DNA from: CAZJNX01 sp964547415
GTDB lineage: Bacteria; Pseudomonadota; Alphaproteobacteria; Rhizobiales; Amorphaceae
Assembly: GCA_964547415.1 (NCBI GenBank)
Contig: CAZJNX010000225.1
Location: forward strand, 1-7,159
Direction of reading: 5' to 3'
DNA: 7,159 bases
Shown here: positions 1 through 6,296 of the stretch, in pieces
Numbering within the stretch: position 1 is the first letter of the stretch
Layout: every line of letters starts with the position of its first letter
Position numbers and translations under genes: made by a program
The notes under the pieces: model-generated
Databases searched by the model: none
What the model was told of the DNA's origin: nothing
What the model saw: only the letters and a program-made list of their open reading frames with translations

Positions 1-416
1 ACGAGATGCTGTCCGAGCGCGACAAGCTGAACGCCGACCTGCAGGACATCCTCGATTCCCAGACCGACGCCTGGGGCATCAAGGTCGCGAACGTCGAGAT
101 CAAGCACGTCGACATCGACGAGAGCATGGTCCGCGCCATCGCCCGGCAGGCCGAGGCCGAGCGCAACCGCCGCGCCCGCGTCATCAACGCGGAGGGCGAG
201 CACCAGGCGGCCGAGCGCCTCACGGAGGCCGCGAAGACCCTTGCGAGCGTGCCCGAGGCCATGCAGCTGCGCTACCTGTCGACCCTCTACGACATCGCGG
301 CCGACAAGAACTCCACCATCGTCTTCCCCTTCCCCACCGACCTCGCCCGCCAGCTCCCCGACCTCCTGAACGGCATGGGGCGGCAGGCCGGCAGGACCGA
401 GGGCAGCGAGGGGTGA
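1..416 (+). CDS. Slipin (stomatin/SPFH family) membrane scaffold protein, C-terminal part, 5' end outside window
   Basis: This is the last 137 or so codons of a slipin, a bacterial stomatin homologue; the frame is open to the left edge and ends at TGA 414-416. Seen in the sequence: the LSERDKLNADLQDILD segment, then WGIKVANVEIKHVDI, the charged helix QAEAERNRRARVINAEGE that forms the SPFH coiled coil, an alanine-rich helix, the LRYLSTLYDIA segment and the C-terminal STIVFPFP motif typical of slipins. The N-terminal membrane hairpin and most of the SPFH domain lie upstream. Family knowledge: such proteins oligomerise at the inner membrane, organise microdomains, and often sit beside an NfeD-type protein, which cannot be checked here. 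The gene converges on the nuo operon and is separated from it by 173 bases with terminator-like structures, so it is transcribed independently. QmcA-type SPFH proteins are the main alternative, but the C-terminal motif favours slipin. Confidence 0.93.
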   Translation, partial: EMLSERDKLNADLQDILDSQTDAWGIKVANVEIKHVDIDESMVRAIARQAEAERNRRARVINAEGEHQAAERLTEAAKTLASVPEAMQLRYLSTLYDIAADKNSTIVFPFPTDLARQLPDLLNGMGRQAGRTEGSEG

Positions 417-444
417 GGCCGACCGACCTCGGGTGATCGACGCT

Positions 445-512
445 CGCGCCGGGCACGGACCGCGTCAAGGCACGCTTCGCTCGAGGCCTTGACCCGGCCC
501 GCGCCCGGCGCG
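445..512. repeat. Long imperfect palindrome in the convergent intergenic region
   Basis: The arms 445-471 and 486-512 are reverse complements in one register with 24 of 27 positions paired: ten pairs (cgcgccgggc / gcccggcgcg), two blocks of three, then eight pairs (gtcaaggc / gccttgac), separated by three single mismatches. A 14-base loop (472-485) closes it. It lies between two convergent transcription units and could act as a bidirectional transcription block or an mRNA 3'-end stabiliser. No T-run follows on either side, so it is not a classical intrinsic terminator. It could also be one copy of a dispersed REP-like palindrome. Confidence 0.7.
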
Positions 513-530
513 CTTCTGGCAGTGTCGGCT

Positions 531-552
531 CCGCCGGAATGTCGGCGGTTTT
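531..552 (+). terminator. Intrinsic-type terminator after the slipin gene
   Basis: A perfect 6-base-pair GC stem, ccgccg (531-536) with cggcgg (543-548), encloses the loop gaatgt and is followed directly by TTTT (549-552) on the plus strand. It lies 114 bases beyond the slipin stop and has the right polarity to end that transcript before it runs into nuoN. The T-run is short, so it may be only moderately efficient. There is no equivalent T-run for the minus strand. Confidence 0.6.
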
Positions 553-589
553 GTCCCTCCACCGGAATGGACCGGGGACCGGCCGGGCG

Positions 590-1912
590 TCACGGGAGCA
601 GGGTGGCTTCGGCGAAGGCGGTCAGGACCGGGCCGGCGAGAAGGCCCGGGAGGACGACGGCGGCGGCGGCCAGCGTGAGCGCGGCGGCCGAGGCGAAGGA
701 CAGGACGGCTGCGGACCGCGGCGGGTCGCGGAAGGCCATCGGGGCCATCACGCGGGCGTAGTAGGCGAGGGAGACCACCGTGTTCGCCGCCGCCACCACG
801 GCGAGCCAGCCCATGCCCGCGGCGATCACGGCGGCGAACGCCTCCAGCTTGCCGAAGAAACCCGCCGTCGGCGGGATCCCGACGAGCGACAGGAATCCGA
901 GGGACAGGACGGCGGCGGCGAGGTTGCCCACCGCGTAGGCGCCGGCCATGGCGAGGAGCGCCGCCGACGCCCGCGGGTCGAGGCCGATGGCGGCGACCGG
1001 CATCAACAGGTAGCCGGACTGGGAGACGGACGACCAGCCGAGGAGGCGGCGCACGTCGTCCTGCGAGAGCGCCGCGAGGTTCCCGAGCGTCATGGTGGCG
1101 GCGGCGGCGAGGGCGATGAGCGTGCGCAGCGCAAGGAGGTCCGCCGGCACGGCGGCGACGATCCGGGCAAGCGCCAGCGCGGCGGCGAGCTTCGGCACCA
1201 CCGTCAGGAACGCGGCGACGGGCGCGGGCGCTCCCTCCGCCACGTCCGGCACCCACGCGTGCCCCGGCACCGCGCCGAGCTTGAACAGGAGCGCCACGAT
1301 GACGAGCCCGACCCCGCCCGCGAGGAGCGGCGAGGCCCCCGCCCCGGCCGCAAGGCGCGCGGCCATCGCCTCCAGCCCGCTGGTCCCGAGGAGGCCGAGG
1401 ACGAGGGCGACCCCGGCCACGAGCAGCGCGTTGGCGAGCGCGCCTAGGAGAAAGTACTTCATGCCCGCCTCGAGGGAGATCGCCCAGTCCCGGTGCCAGG
1501 CGGCGAGCGCGTAGCCGGTGACGGAGGACAGGAGCACGCCGACGAGGAGCTGCAACAGGTCCCCCGCCCCCGCCATCGCCCCGAGCGCCGACAGGAGGAG
1601 GACGGCGTAGACCTCCCCGTGGCGGGCGTCGGTCGCGAACCAGGCCGGCGACAGGAGGACGACGAGGCCCGTCGCCCCGACGATCAGGAGCCGCACGAAG
1701 ACCCCCGCCCCGTCCATGGTCCAGGTGCCCGAGAAGGTGAACCGTGTCGTCCCGAGGTCGGCGAGGAGGAGACCGGCGGCGATGGAAAGGCCCGCGAGCG
1801 CGATGGCGGCCGACAAGGCCTGCCGGCGCCGCGGCGCGAACACGGCGAACAGGAGCGCCGCCACGGCCGTCAGGAGGACCGCGATCTCCGGCGCGAGGTC
1901 GGCGACCGGCAT
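590..1912 (-). CDS. nuoN: NADH-quinone oxidoreductase subunit N-like, antiporter-like proton-translocating subunit (short, divergent)
   Basis: A 440-residue polytopic membrane protein of the NuoN/NuoM/NuoL antiporter family, the antiporter-like subunit nearest the J/K/A bridge in complex I. Start ATG 1910-1912 gives the usual N-terminus (PVADLAPEI) and lies 3 bases after the nuoM stop. NuoN signatures: LEAGMKYFLLGA with Lys152, FKLGAVPGHAWVPDVAEGAP with Lys211, VVPKLAA with Lys241, RRLLGWSSVSQSGYLL, and GIPPTAGFFGK with Lys355. The spacings 152-211-241 match the E. coli lysines 158-217-247 exactly. Two oddities. The TM5 glutamate (Glu133 in E. coli) is Leu127 here. About 34 residues are missing between YAVGN (326-330) and LSLVGIPP (341-348), where the family has the end of one helix, a loop and the start of the next; total length is 440 against 485 in E. 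coli. The reading frame is continuous, so this is not a simple frameshift. It is the last visible gene of the operon. Confidence 0.9.
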   Translation of the reverse strand: MPVADLAPEIAVLLTAVAALLFAVFAPRRRQALSAAIALAGLSIAAGLLLADLGTTRFTFSGTWTMDGAGVFVRLLIVGATGLVVLLSPAWFATDARHGEVYAVLLLSALGAMAGAGDLLQLLVGVLLSSVTGYALAAWHRDWAISLEAGMKYFLLGALANALLVAGVALVLGLLGTSGLEAMAARLAAGAGASPLLAGGVGLVIVALLFKLGAVPGHAWVPDVAEGAPAPVAAFLTVVPKLAAALALARIVAAVPADLLALRTLIALAAAATMTLGNLAALSQDDVRRLLGWSSVSQSGYLLMPVAAIGLDPRASAALLAMAGAYAVGNLAAAVLSLGFLSLVGIPPTAGFFGKLEAFAAVIAAGMGWLAVVAAANTVVSLAYYARVMAPMAFRDPPRSAAVLSFASAAALTLAAAAVVLPGLLAGPVLTAFAEATLLP

Positions 1913-1915
1913 CCC

Positions 1916-3400
1916 TCAGCCCCCGACGAGTTGGCCCGTCCCCGCCTCCACGAGGTCGAGGAGCCAGCGCGGCCACACACCGATCAGCACCACGAGGAAC
2001 AGGAAGGCGGCGAGGACCGCCCCTTCCGCCCGCGACAGGTCCGGCAGCCGGGAAAGGCGCGCGGGCAGCGCGCCGAAGAACACCTGCCGGAGCATCGTCA
2101 GGAACAGGGCGGCGGTGATCAGGATCCCGAGGAGCCCGATCGCCGCGATCACGGGAAAGATGGCGAACGCGCCGACGAAGATCTGCACCTCCGCCACGAA
2201 CCCCGCGAGCCCGGGCAGGCCGAGGCTCGCGAAGGAGGCGAGGACGGCGGCGGCCGACAGGCGCGGCGTGACGCCAGCGAGCCCGCCGAAGGCTTCCATG
2301 TCGTAGGTGGAGGCGCGGGCGAAGAGGCCGCCCGCGATCAGGAACAGGGCGCCGGTGATGAGACCGTGGGCCACCATCTCCACCACCGCCCCCGTGAGGG
2401 CGAGGCCGCGCGCCGCCTCCTCCCCGGTGACGAGGGCCCCCGCCGCCGCGATGCCGAGGACGGCGTAGCCCATGTGGTTCACCGAGGTGTAGGCGATCCG
2501 CCGCTTGATGCTCGTCTGCCCGAAGGCGACGAGGGCGCCCCACAGGATCGAGGCGAGCGCCACGAGGGCGAGCGGCAGGGCGTAGTCGGCGAAGGTCTCG
2601 CGCATCATCTGGAGCGGGATCCGCACCATCCCGTAGGTCCCCATCTTGAGGAGGACGCCCGCCAGGATCGCCGAGGCCGGCCCGGGCGCGTCCACGTGGG
2701 CGGGCGGCAGCCAGGTGTGGACGGGAAAGAGCGGCGTCTTGATCGCGAAGCCGAGGAGAAAGCCGAGGAGGACGAGGCTCGCCCGCGGCTCGAGCCCGGC
2801 GAGCGGCTGCTCGGCGATCAGCGCGCGCATGTCGAAGGTGAGCGGGTCGGTGGCGAGGACGAGCGCGATGATGGCAAGCAGGATCGCGAGCGACCCGGCC
2901 AGCGTGTAGACGAAGAACTTGAGCGCGGCCGCCTCCGCCGCCCCGTGCCCCCACCGCCCGATCAGGAAGAACATGCCGACCAGCGACAGGTCGAAGAAGA
3001 CGTAGAACAGGAGAAGGTCGAGGGCGAGGAACAGGCCGAGGGACACCCCTTCGAGGAACAGGAACCAGGCGTAGTACTGCCGCGCCCGCTCCGCCTTCTC
3101 CATGGGCCAGGCGACCGCGCCGACGAACAGGAGCGCCGTCATCAGGGCGAGGGCGAGCGAGATCCCGTCCACCCCGAGCCGCCAGGCGACGCCGAGCGAG
3201 GGGATCCACGTCACCTCCTCCACGAGGTCGAAGCCGCCCGCCCCGCCCCCCTCGAAGCGGGCCCACGCCATGAGGAGGAGAAGGAGCGGCACCGCCGAAA
3301 GGGCGACGGCGGTGCGGCGCGCGGCACGGTCGGGCAGGCGGGGCGCGAAGGCGAGCGCCGCCGCGCCGAGGAGCGGGACGAGGACGCAGAGCGTCAGCAT
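1916..3400 (-). CDS. nuoM: NADH-quinone oxidoreductase subunit M-like, central antiporter-like proton-translocating subunit
   Basis: A 494-residue polytopic membrane protein, the middle proton-pumping subunit of the complex I membrane arm. I chose ATG 3398-3400 (MLTLCVLVPLLG), one base after the nuoL stop. The frame stays open upstream to 3475, but that stretch codes for a serine-rich sequence within the nuoL 3' end and is unlikely to be translated. Motifs: LFYVFFDLSLVGMFFLIGRWG (TM5), FAIKTPLFPVHTWLPPAHVD with Lys221, GVLLKMGTYGMVR with Lys252, RRIAYTSVNHMGY, VAHGLITGALFLIAGGLF and GLPGLAGFVAEVQIF with Glu404. Lys221 and Lys252 are spaced as E. coli Lys234 and Lys265; Glu404 matches Glu407. 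The normally invariant TM5 glutamate (Glu144 in E. coli) is Asp137 here, a conservative change that keeps the charge. Length is normal (E. coli 509). Confidence 0.95.
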   Translation of the reverse strand: MLTLCVLVPLLGAAALAFAPRLPDRAARRTAVALSAVPLLLLLMAWARFEGGGAGGFDLVEEVTWIPSLGVAWRLGVDGISLALALMTALLFVGAVAWPMEKAERARQYYAWFLFLEGVSLGLFLALDLLLFYVFFDLSLVGMFFLIGRWGHGAAEAAALKFFVYTLAGSLAILLAIIALVLATDPLTFDMRALIAEQPLAGLEPRASLVLLGFLLGFAIKTPLFPVHTWLPPAHVDAPGPASAILAGVLLKMGTYGMVRIPLQMMRETFADYALPLALVALASILWGALVAFGQTSIKRRIAYTSVNHMGYAVLGIAAAGALVTGEEAARGLALTGAVVEMVAHGLITGALFLIAGGLFARASTYDMEAFGGLAGVTPRLSAAAVLASFASLGLPGLAGFVAEVQIFVGAFAIFPVIAAIGLLGILITAALFLTMLRQVFFGALPARLSRLPDLSRAEGAVLAAFLFLVVLIGVWPRWLLDLVEAGTGQLVGG

Positions 3401-3401
3401 C

Positions 3402-5384
3402 TCAGCCTGCGAATGCGAAGACGAGGACGGCGACGGCGAGACCGCCCGACAGGACGGCGAGATACTGGTGGGCAAGCCCGGTCTGGGTGCGCCTCAGGTC
3501 TCGGCCGGAGACGGAGAGGAGAAAGGCCGTGCCGCTGGCGAGGCCGTCGGTGATCCTCTCGCCGACCCGGTCCCCGGCCCGGGCGAGCCGGCCGGAGGCG
3601 GCGGCGACGGCGGCGATCCCCCGGTCCAGCACCCGGTCGTCCACCGTGGCAAGGGCAGCAGCGAGCACCTCGCCGATGCTGGCGAGGCAGGCGATGGTCC
3701 GGTCCAGCACCCGGTCGTCCACCGTCGAGAAGCCCGCCGCGAGGGCTCGGCCGCGTCGGGCGAGGCCGCGCACGGCGCCGTCGAGGAGACCGTCGTCGGC
3801 CCGGCCGAGGAGGCGGGCGAGGCGGCGGAAGGGGTGGATGACGGCCCGCTCGATCAGGGCCGGCAGGCCGAGCCAGTCCGCCGCCGCGGCCGCGAGACCC
3901 TCCGTGCCGAGGCGGGGCAGGTGGCGGGCGAGCGTGATGCCGAGGACGGCGCCCGCCGCCACCAGCGCGAGCGACAGGGCAAGGTCCGCCGCCGAGCCCG
4001 GCGGCAGCGCGCCGCCGAGGAGGGCGGCGGCGCGGTCCGCGACGGCCGGGATCCAGAGGACCGACAGGCCGATGGTGAGGGCGGCGAGGAGGACGTCCGG
4101 CCACAGGGCGCTGCCGGGCGGCAACCGCTCCGCCGGCGCTTCCGGCCCGGCCCCGAACACGAGGAGGCGGAAGCGGACGGCGTAGGCCGCGCTGAGCCCG
4201 CCCGCGAGGGCCGGCAGGACCGCGAGCCAGAGGGAGGGCTCCGCCAGCGCCGCGACGATCTTGTCCTTGGTGAAGGCGCCGCCGAGGGGCGGGATGCCGG
4301 CGAGCGCCAGCGTCGGCGCCAGCGAGATCGCCGCCATGACGGGAAGCGCGCGCCCGACCCGCAGGCGGTCCATGGCGTAGGTGCCGCGCAGGCGGGCGGC
4401 CGTCCCCGCCGTCAGGAAGAGGGCCGCCTTGAGGGCGCCGTGGGCGAGGAGGTGGAGGATCGCAAGCGCCGGGAAGCCCGCGCCCGCCGCCGCGAACATG
4501 AGCCCGAGATGGGCGGAGGTGGAGGCGGCGAGGAGCCGCTTCACGTGGTTCTGGAGGACCGCGACGACGCCCCCCGCGAGCGCCGTCGCGAGGCCGACAG
4601 CGACCGCCGCCCCGCCGAACCAGCCGGCCGGGGCGAGCGGCTCCACCCGCGCGACGAGGTAGGCGCCCGCCGCCACCAGCGCGGCGGCGTGGAGGAAGGC
4701 GGACACGCTCGTCGGCGCGTCCATGGCCCGGAACAGCCAGGGCGAGAACGGCACCTGCCCCGCCTTCGCCGCCGCCGACACGAGGACGCCCGCAAGCACG
4801 AGGACGAGCGGCAGGCCCGTGAGCTCCGCGATGGCGGCGAAGGCGAACGACTCCGTCGCCGTGAACAGGGCCATGACGGCCACGAAGAGGCCGACGTCCC
4901 CCGCCCGCGTGAGGAGGAAGGCCCAGGCGGCCGATCCCACCGTCTCCCCGCGCCGCCAGTCGTGGGCGATGAGCGCCCAGGAGGTGGCGCCGATCACCTC
5001 CCAGCCGATCAGGAGGAGGAGGAGGTCGTCCGCCGCGAGGACGAGGAGCATGCCCCCCGCGAACACGAGGTGGAGGCCGACGAGGCGCCGAAGGTCCGCC
5101 TCGTGCTCCACGAGGGCGGCGTAGAGGACGACGGCGAGCCCGACGAACGGCACCAGGAGCGCGACGGCCGCCGACAGGGGCACGAAGCCCGCCGTCAGGG
5201 TCAGCGCCCCGCCCCAGCCGACGCTCGCCCGCCCGTCGGCGAGGACGGCGGTGGCCGAAAGGAGGAGGGCGAGGCCCATCGCCCCGCCGCCGAGGAGGGA
5301 TAGCCCCTTGCGGGAGCGCGGACCGGCAAGCGCGATCGTCGCGCCCGCCGCGATCGACCACAGGGCGGGGAGGAGCGGGTTCAT
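3402..5384 (-). CDS. nuoL: NADH-quinone oxidoreductase subunit L-like, distal antiporter-like subunit with a lengthened lateral helix
   Basis: A 660-residue membrane protein, the distal proton-pumping subunit, whose C-terminal amphipathic lateral helix runs along the membrane arm. ATG 5382-5384 overlaps the nuoK stop (ATGA), implying translational coupling. Motifs: LLLLIGWEVIGATSWALI with Glu129 (TM5), AAAKAGQVPFSPWLFRAMD with Lys207, PTSVSAFLHAAALVAAGAY, HVKRLLAASTSAHLGLMF, HLLAHGALKAALFLTAG, and GIPPLGGAFTKDKI with Lys373 (E. coli Lys399). All key pumping residues are kept. The C-terminus is odd: 287 residues follow Lys373 against 214 after Lys399 in E. coli. The extra length lies between the conserved lateral-helix start (HPFRRLARLLGRADDGLLDG) and the conserved end (RRTQTGLAHQYLAVL plus the last TM), and consists of tandem 26-residue amphipathic units. 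MrpA-type antiporter subunits are excluded by the lateral-helix C-terminus and the nuo neighbours. Confidence 0.95.
   Translation of the reverse strand: MNPLLPALWSIAAGATIALAGPRSRKGLSLLGGGAMGLALLLSATAVLADGRASVGWGGALTLTAGFVPLSAAVALLVPFVGLAVVLYAALVEHEADLRRLVGLHLVFAGGMLLVLAADDLLLLLIGWEVIGATSWALIAHDWRRGETVGSAAWAFLLTRAGDVGLFVAVMALFTATESFAFAAIAELTGLPLVLVLAGVLVSAAAKAGQVPFSPWLFRAMDAPTSVSAFLHAAALVAAGAYLVARVEPLAPAGWFGGAAVAVGLATALAGGVVAVLQNHVKRLLAASTSAHLGLMFAAAGAGFPALAILHLLAHGALKAALFLTAGTAARLRGTYAMDRLRVGRALPVMAAISLAPTLALAGIPPLGGAFTKDKIVAALAEPSLWLAVLPALAGGLSAAYAVRFRLLVFGAGPEAPAERLPPGSALWPDVLLAALTIGLSVLWIPAVADRAAALLGGALPPGSAADLALSLALVAAGAVLGITLARHLPRLGTEGLAAAAADWLGLPALIERAVIHPFRRLARLLGRADDGLLDGAVRGLARRGRALAAGFSTVDDRVLDRTIACLASIGEVLAAALATVDDRVLDRGIAAVAAASGRLARAGDRVGERITDGLASGTAFLLSVSGRDLRRTQTGLAHQYLAVLSGGLAVAVLVFAFAG
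3495..3806 (-). repeat. Tandem 26-residue (78-base) in-frame repeats in the NuoL lateral helix
   Basis: Four consecutive units of 78 bases lie in frame within nuoL: residues 527-552, 553-578, 579-604 and a degenerate 605-630. Each carries a D-[DE]-x-x-x-D core (ADDGLLDG, VDDRVLDR, VDDRVLDR, VGERITDG) followed by an alanine/leucine-rich amphipathic stretch. Units 2 and 3 share a perfect 27-base direct repeat, at 3699-3725 and 3621-3647, offset by exactly 78 bases and coding TVDDRVLDR. Ordinary NuoL proteins have a single such element (D..viDG.vn) at this point. The arrangement points to internal duplication that lengthens the helix. Confidence 0.85.
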
Positions 5385-5686
5385 TCCTTCAGCGTCCCGA
5401 TGCTCTCGGTGACGTCGGCCTGCCGCTTGCGGTAGACGGCGACGACGAGGGCGAAGCCCGCCGCCATCTCCACCGCCATCACGGCCATGGCGACGATGGC
5501 GAGGAGCTGGCCCGACGGCGCGCCGGCGAGCGCGAACGACCAGAAGCCGAGGACGGCGAGGATGACGCCGTTCAGCATCAGTTCGAGCCCCATCATCAGC
5601 ATCACGAAGGACTGCTGGGAGAGCGCCCCGTAGAGCCCGATGGCGAAGAGGGCGGCGGCGACGAGGAGGACGGTGGCGAGCGTCAT
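5381..5686 (-). CDS. nuoK: NADH-quinone oxidoreductase subunit K
   Basis: A 101-residue protein with three transmembrane helices, the usual size of NuoK. I chose ATG 5684-5686 (MTLATVLLVAAALFAIGLYG); the frame is open to 5755, but that part lies inside nuoJ and codes for an arginine- and threonine-rich, non-membrane sequence. Both buried glutamates of the family are visible: Glu35 in MMGLELMLNG and Glu73 in MAVEMAAGFALVVAVYR. They help link quinone reduction to the antiporter-like subunits. The C-terminus ESIGTLKE resembles the family's end. It starts 4 bases after the nuoJ stop and its stop overlaps the nuoL start by 4 bases. Of the subunits here it departs least from the canonical form. Confidence 0.95.
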   Translation of the reverse strand: MTLATVLLVAAALFAIGLYGALSQQSFVMLMMGLELMLNGVILAVLGFWSFALAGAPSGQLLAIVAMAVMAVEMAAGFALVVAVYRKRQADVTESIGTLKE

Positions 5687-5688
5687 GG

Positions 5689-5698
5689 CCTCACCCTT
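5689..5698 (-). promoter_or_regulatory. Ribosome binding site of nuoK, overlapping the nuoJ stop
   Basis: On the minus strand AAGGGTGAGG precedes ATG 5686; its AAGGG part ends 7 bases before the start codon and the element contains the nuoJ TGA. This purine-rich site supports the internal ATG rather than upstream starts in the same frame, and suggests reinitiation after nuoJ. Confidence 0.6.
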
Positions 5699-6296
5699 GG
5701 CCGTGGTGGGCGTGGTTGCCGCCGTCCTCGTCCGGCACGCGGCCCGCGGGCGCACCGCCCGGCTCCAGCCCCGGCGGCCGCGAGCCCGCGTCGGCCGGCC
5801 CGTGCCGCCCCTCCCGCGCCGACAGGGCGACGGCGACCACCATGGTGGCGAGCAGCGTCACCCCCGCCGTCTCGAACACGAGCATGTAGCGCCCGAGGAG
5901 CGCGTTCCCGAGGTCGCGCACCACCGGCCGGTCCGCCGCCACCGGGTCCGACGGCAGGTCGGTGAGGATGATCGCCGCGGCCGCGGCCACGAACGCAAAG
6001 GCACCCGCCGCGATCGACAGGCGGTGCTGGTGGACCATCGCCATCGGGTTGAGGCCGGCGGGGTTCATCATGAACATCACCATGAAGAGCCCCATCACCA
6101 TCATCTCCACGGCCATCATGAAGACGGTGGCGACGCCGATGTACGGGGCCGACAGGAGGAGGCCGATGCCGCCGACCGCGATGAAGGAGGTCATCAGCAG
6201 GAAGGTGGCGCGGATCATGGAATCGACCCGGAACACCCGGAAGCCGCTCCACACCGCGAGCGCCGAGAGGGCGAGGAAGAGGACGTCGTCGATCAT
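5691..6296 (-). CDS. nuoJ: NADH-quinone oxidoreductase subunit J-like (divergent)
   Basis: A 201-residue membrane protein with about five transmembrane helices, placed between nuoH and nuoK as NuoJ should be. ATG 6294-6296 overlaps the nuoH stop (ATGA); the same frame is open further upstream but lies within nuoH and is arginine-rich. Family-like parts are the N-terminal helix, FLLMTSFIAVGGIGLLL, and the last helix with GRYMLVFETAGVTLLATMV, matching the usual pFEvaSvLLlvAivGA segment. TM3 is unusual. Where canonical NuoJ has a VYxGAxxVLF segment whose Tyr/Gly region forms a pi-bulge, this protein has VFMMAVEMMVMGLFMVMFMM, with Met in place of Tyr, no Gly at that point and an extra Glu64. The hydrophilic tail (about residues 160-201) is rich in Gly, Pro and Asp and ends in HAHHGQG. 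It is clearly a NuoJ by position and fold, but a distant one. Confidence 0.88.
   Translation of the reverse strand: MIDDVLFLALSALAVWSGFRVFRVDSMIRATFLLMTSFIAVGGIGLLLSAPYIGVATVFMMAVEMMVMGLFMVMFMMNPAGLNPMAMVHQHRLSIAAGAFAFVAAAAAIILTDLPSDPVAADRPVVRDLGNALLGRYMLVFETAGVTLLATMVVAVALSAREGRHGPADAGSRPPGLEPGGAPAGRVPDEDGGNHAHHGQG

Noticed and set aside
562..586. Possible minus-strand terminator just after nuoN, from short ccgg repeats
   Set aside because: Only 4-base stems can be formed, ccgg is self-complementary in any GC-rich DNA, and no T-run follows on the minus strand.
590..1912. Frameshift as the cause of the shortened NuoN
   Set aside because: Family motifs on both sides of the gap are in the same frame and the junction reads as continuous hydrophobic sequence, so a clean in-frame deletion or natural divergence is more likely than an indel error.
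465..3266. Long minus-strand open frame of over 900 codons running through nuoN and nuoM
   Set aside because: It is the out-of-frame shadow of two well-recognised genes. Its product is mostly Arg, Gly, Pro and Ala with no membrane pattern or motif, as expected when GC-rich third positions fall in another codon position.
3401..3475. Upstream extension of nuoM to a start at 3475
   Set aside because: The added residues are serine-rich and lie inside the nuoL coding end; the ATG at 3400 gives the normal NuoM N-terminus directly after the nuoL stop.
1493..3553. 686-codon plus-strand open frame antisense to nuoN, nuoM and the nuoL 3' end
   Set aside because: Composition is a run of Glu, Arg, Gly and Asp with no family resemblance. 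It is the antisense image of hydrophobic codons in a very GC-rich gene.
3102..5303. 733-codon plus-strand open frame antisense to nuoL
   Set aside because: Same reason: highly charged low-complexity translation, no motif, while the minus strand encodes a clear NuoL.
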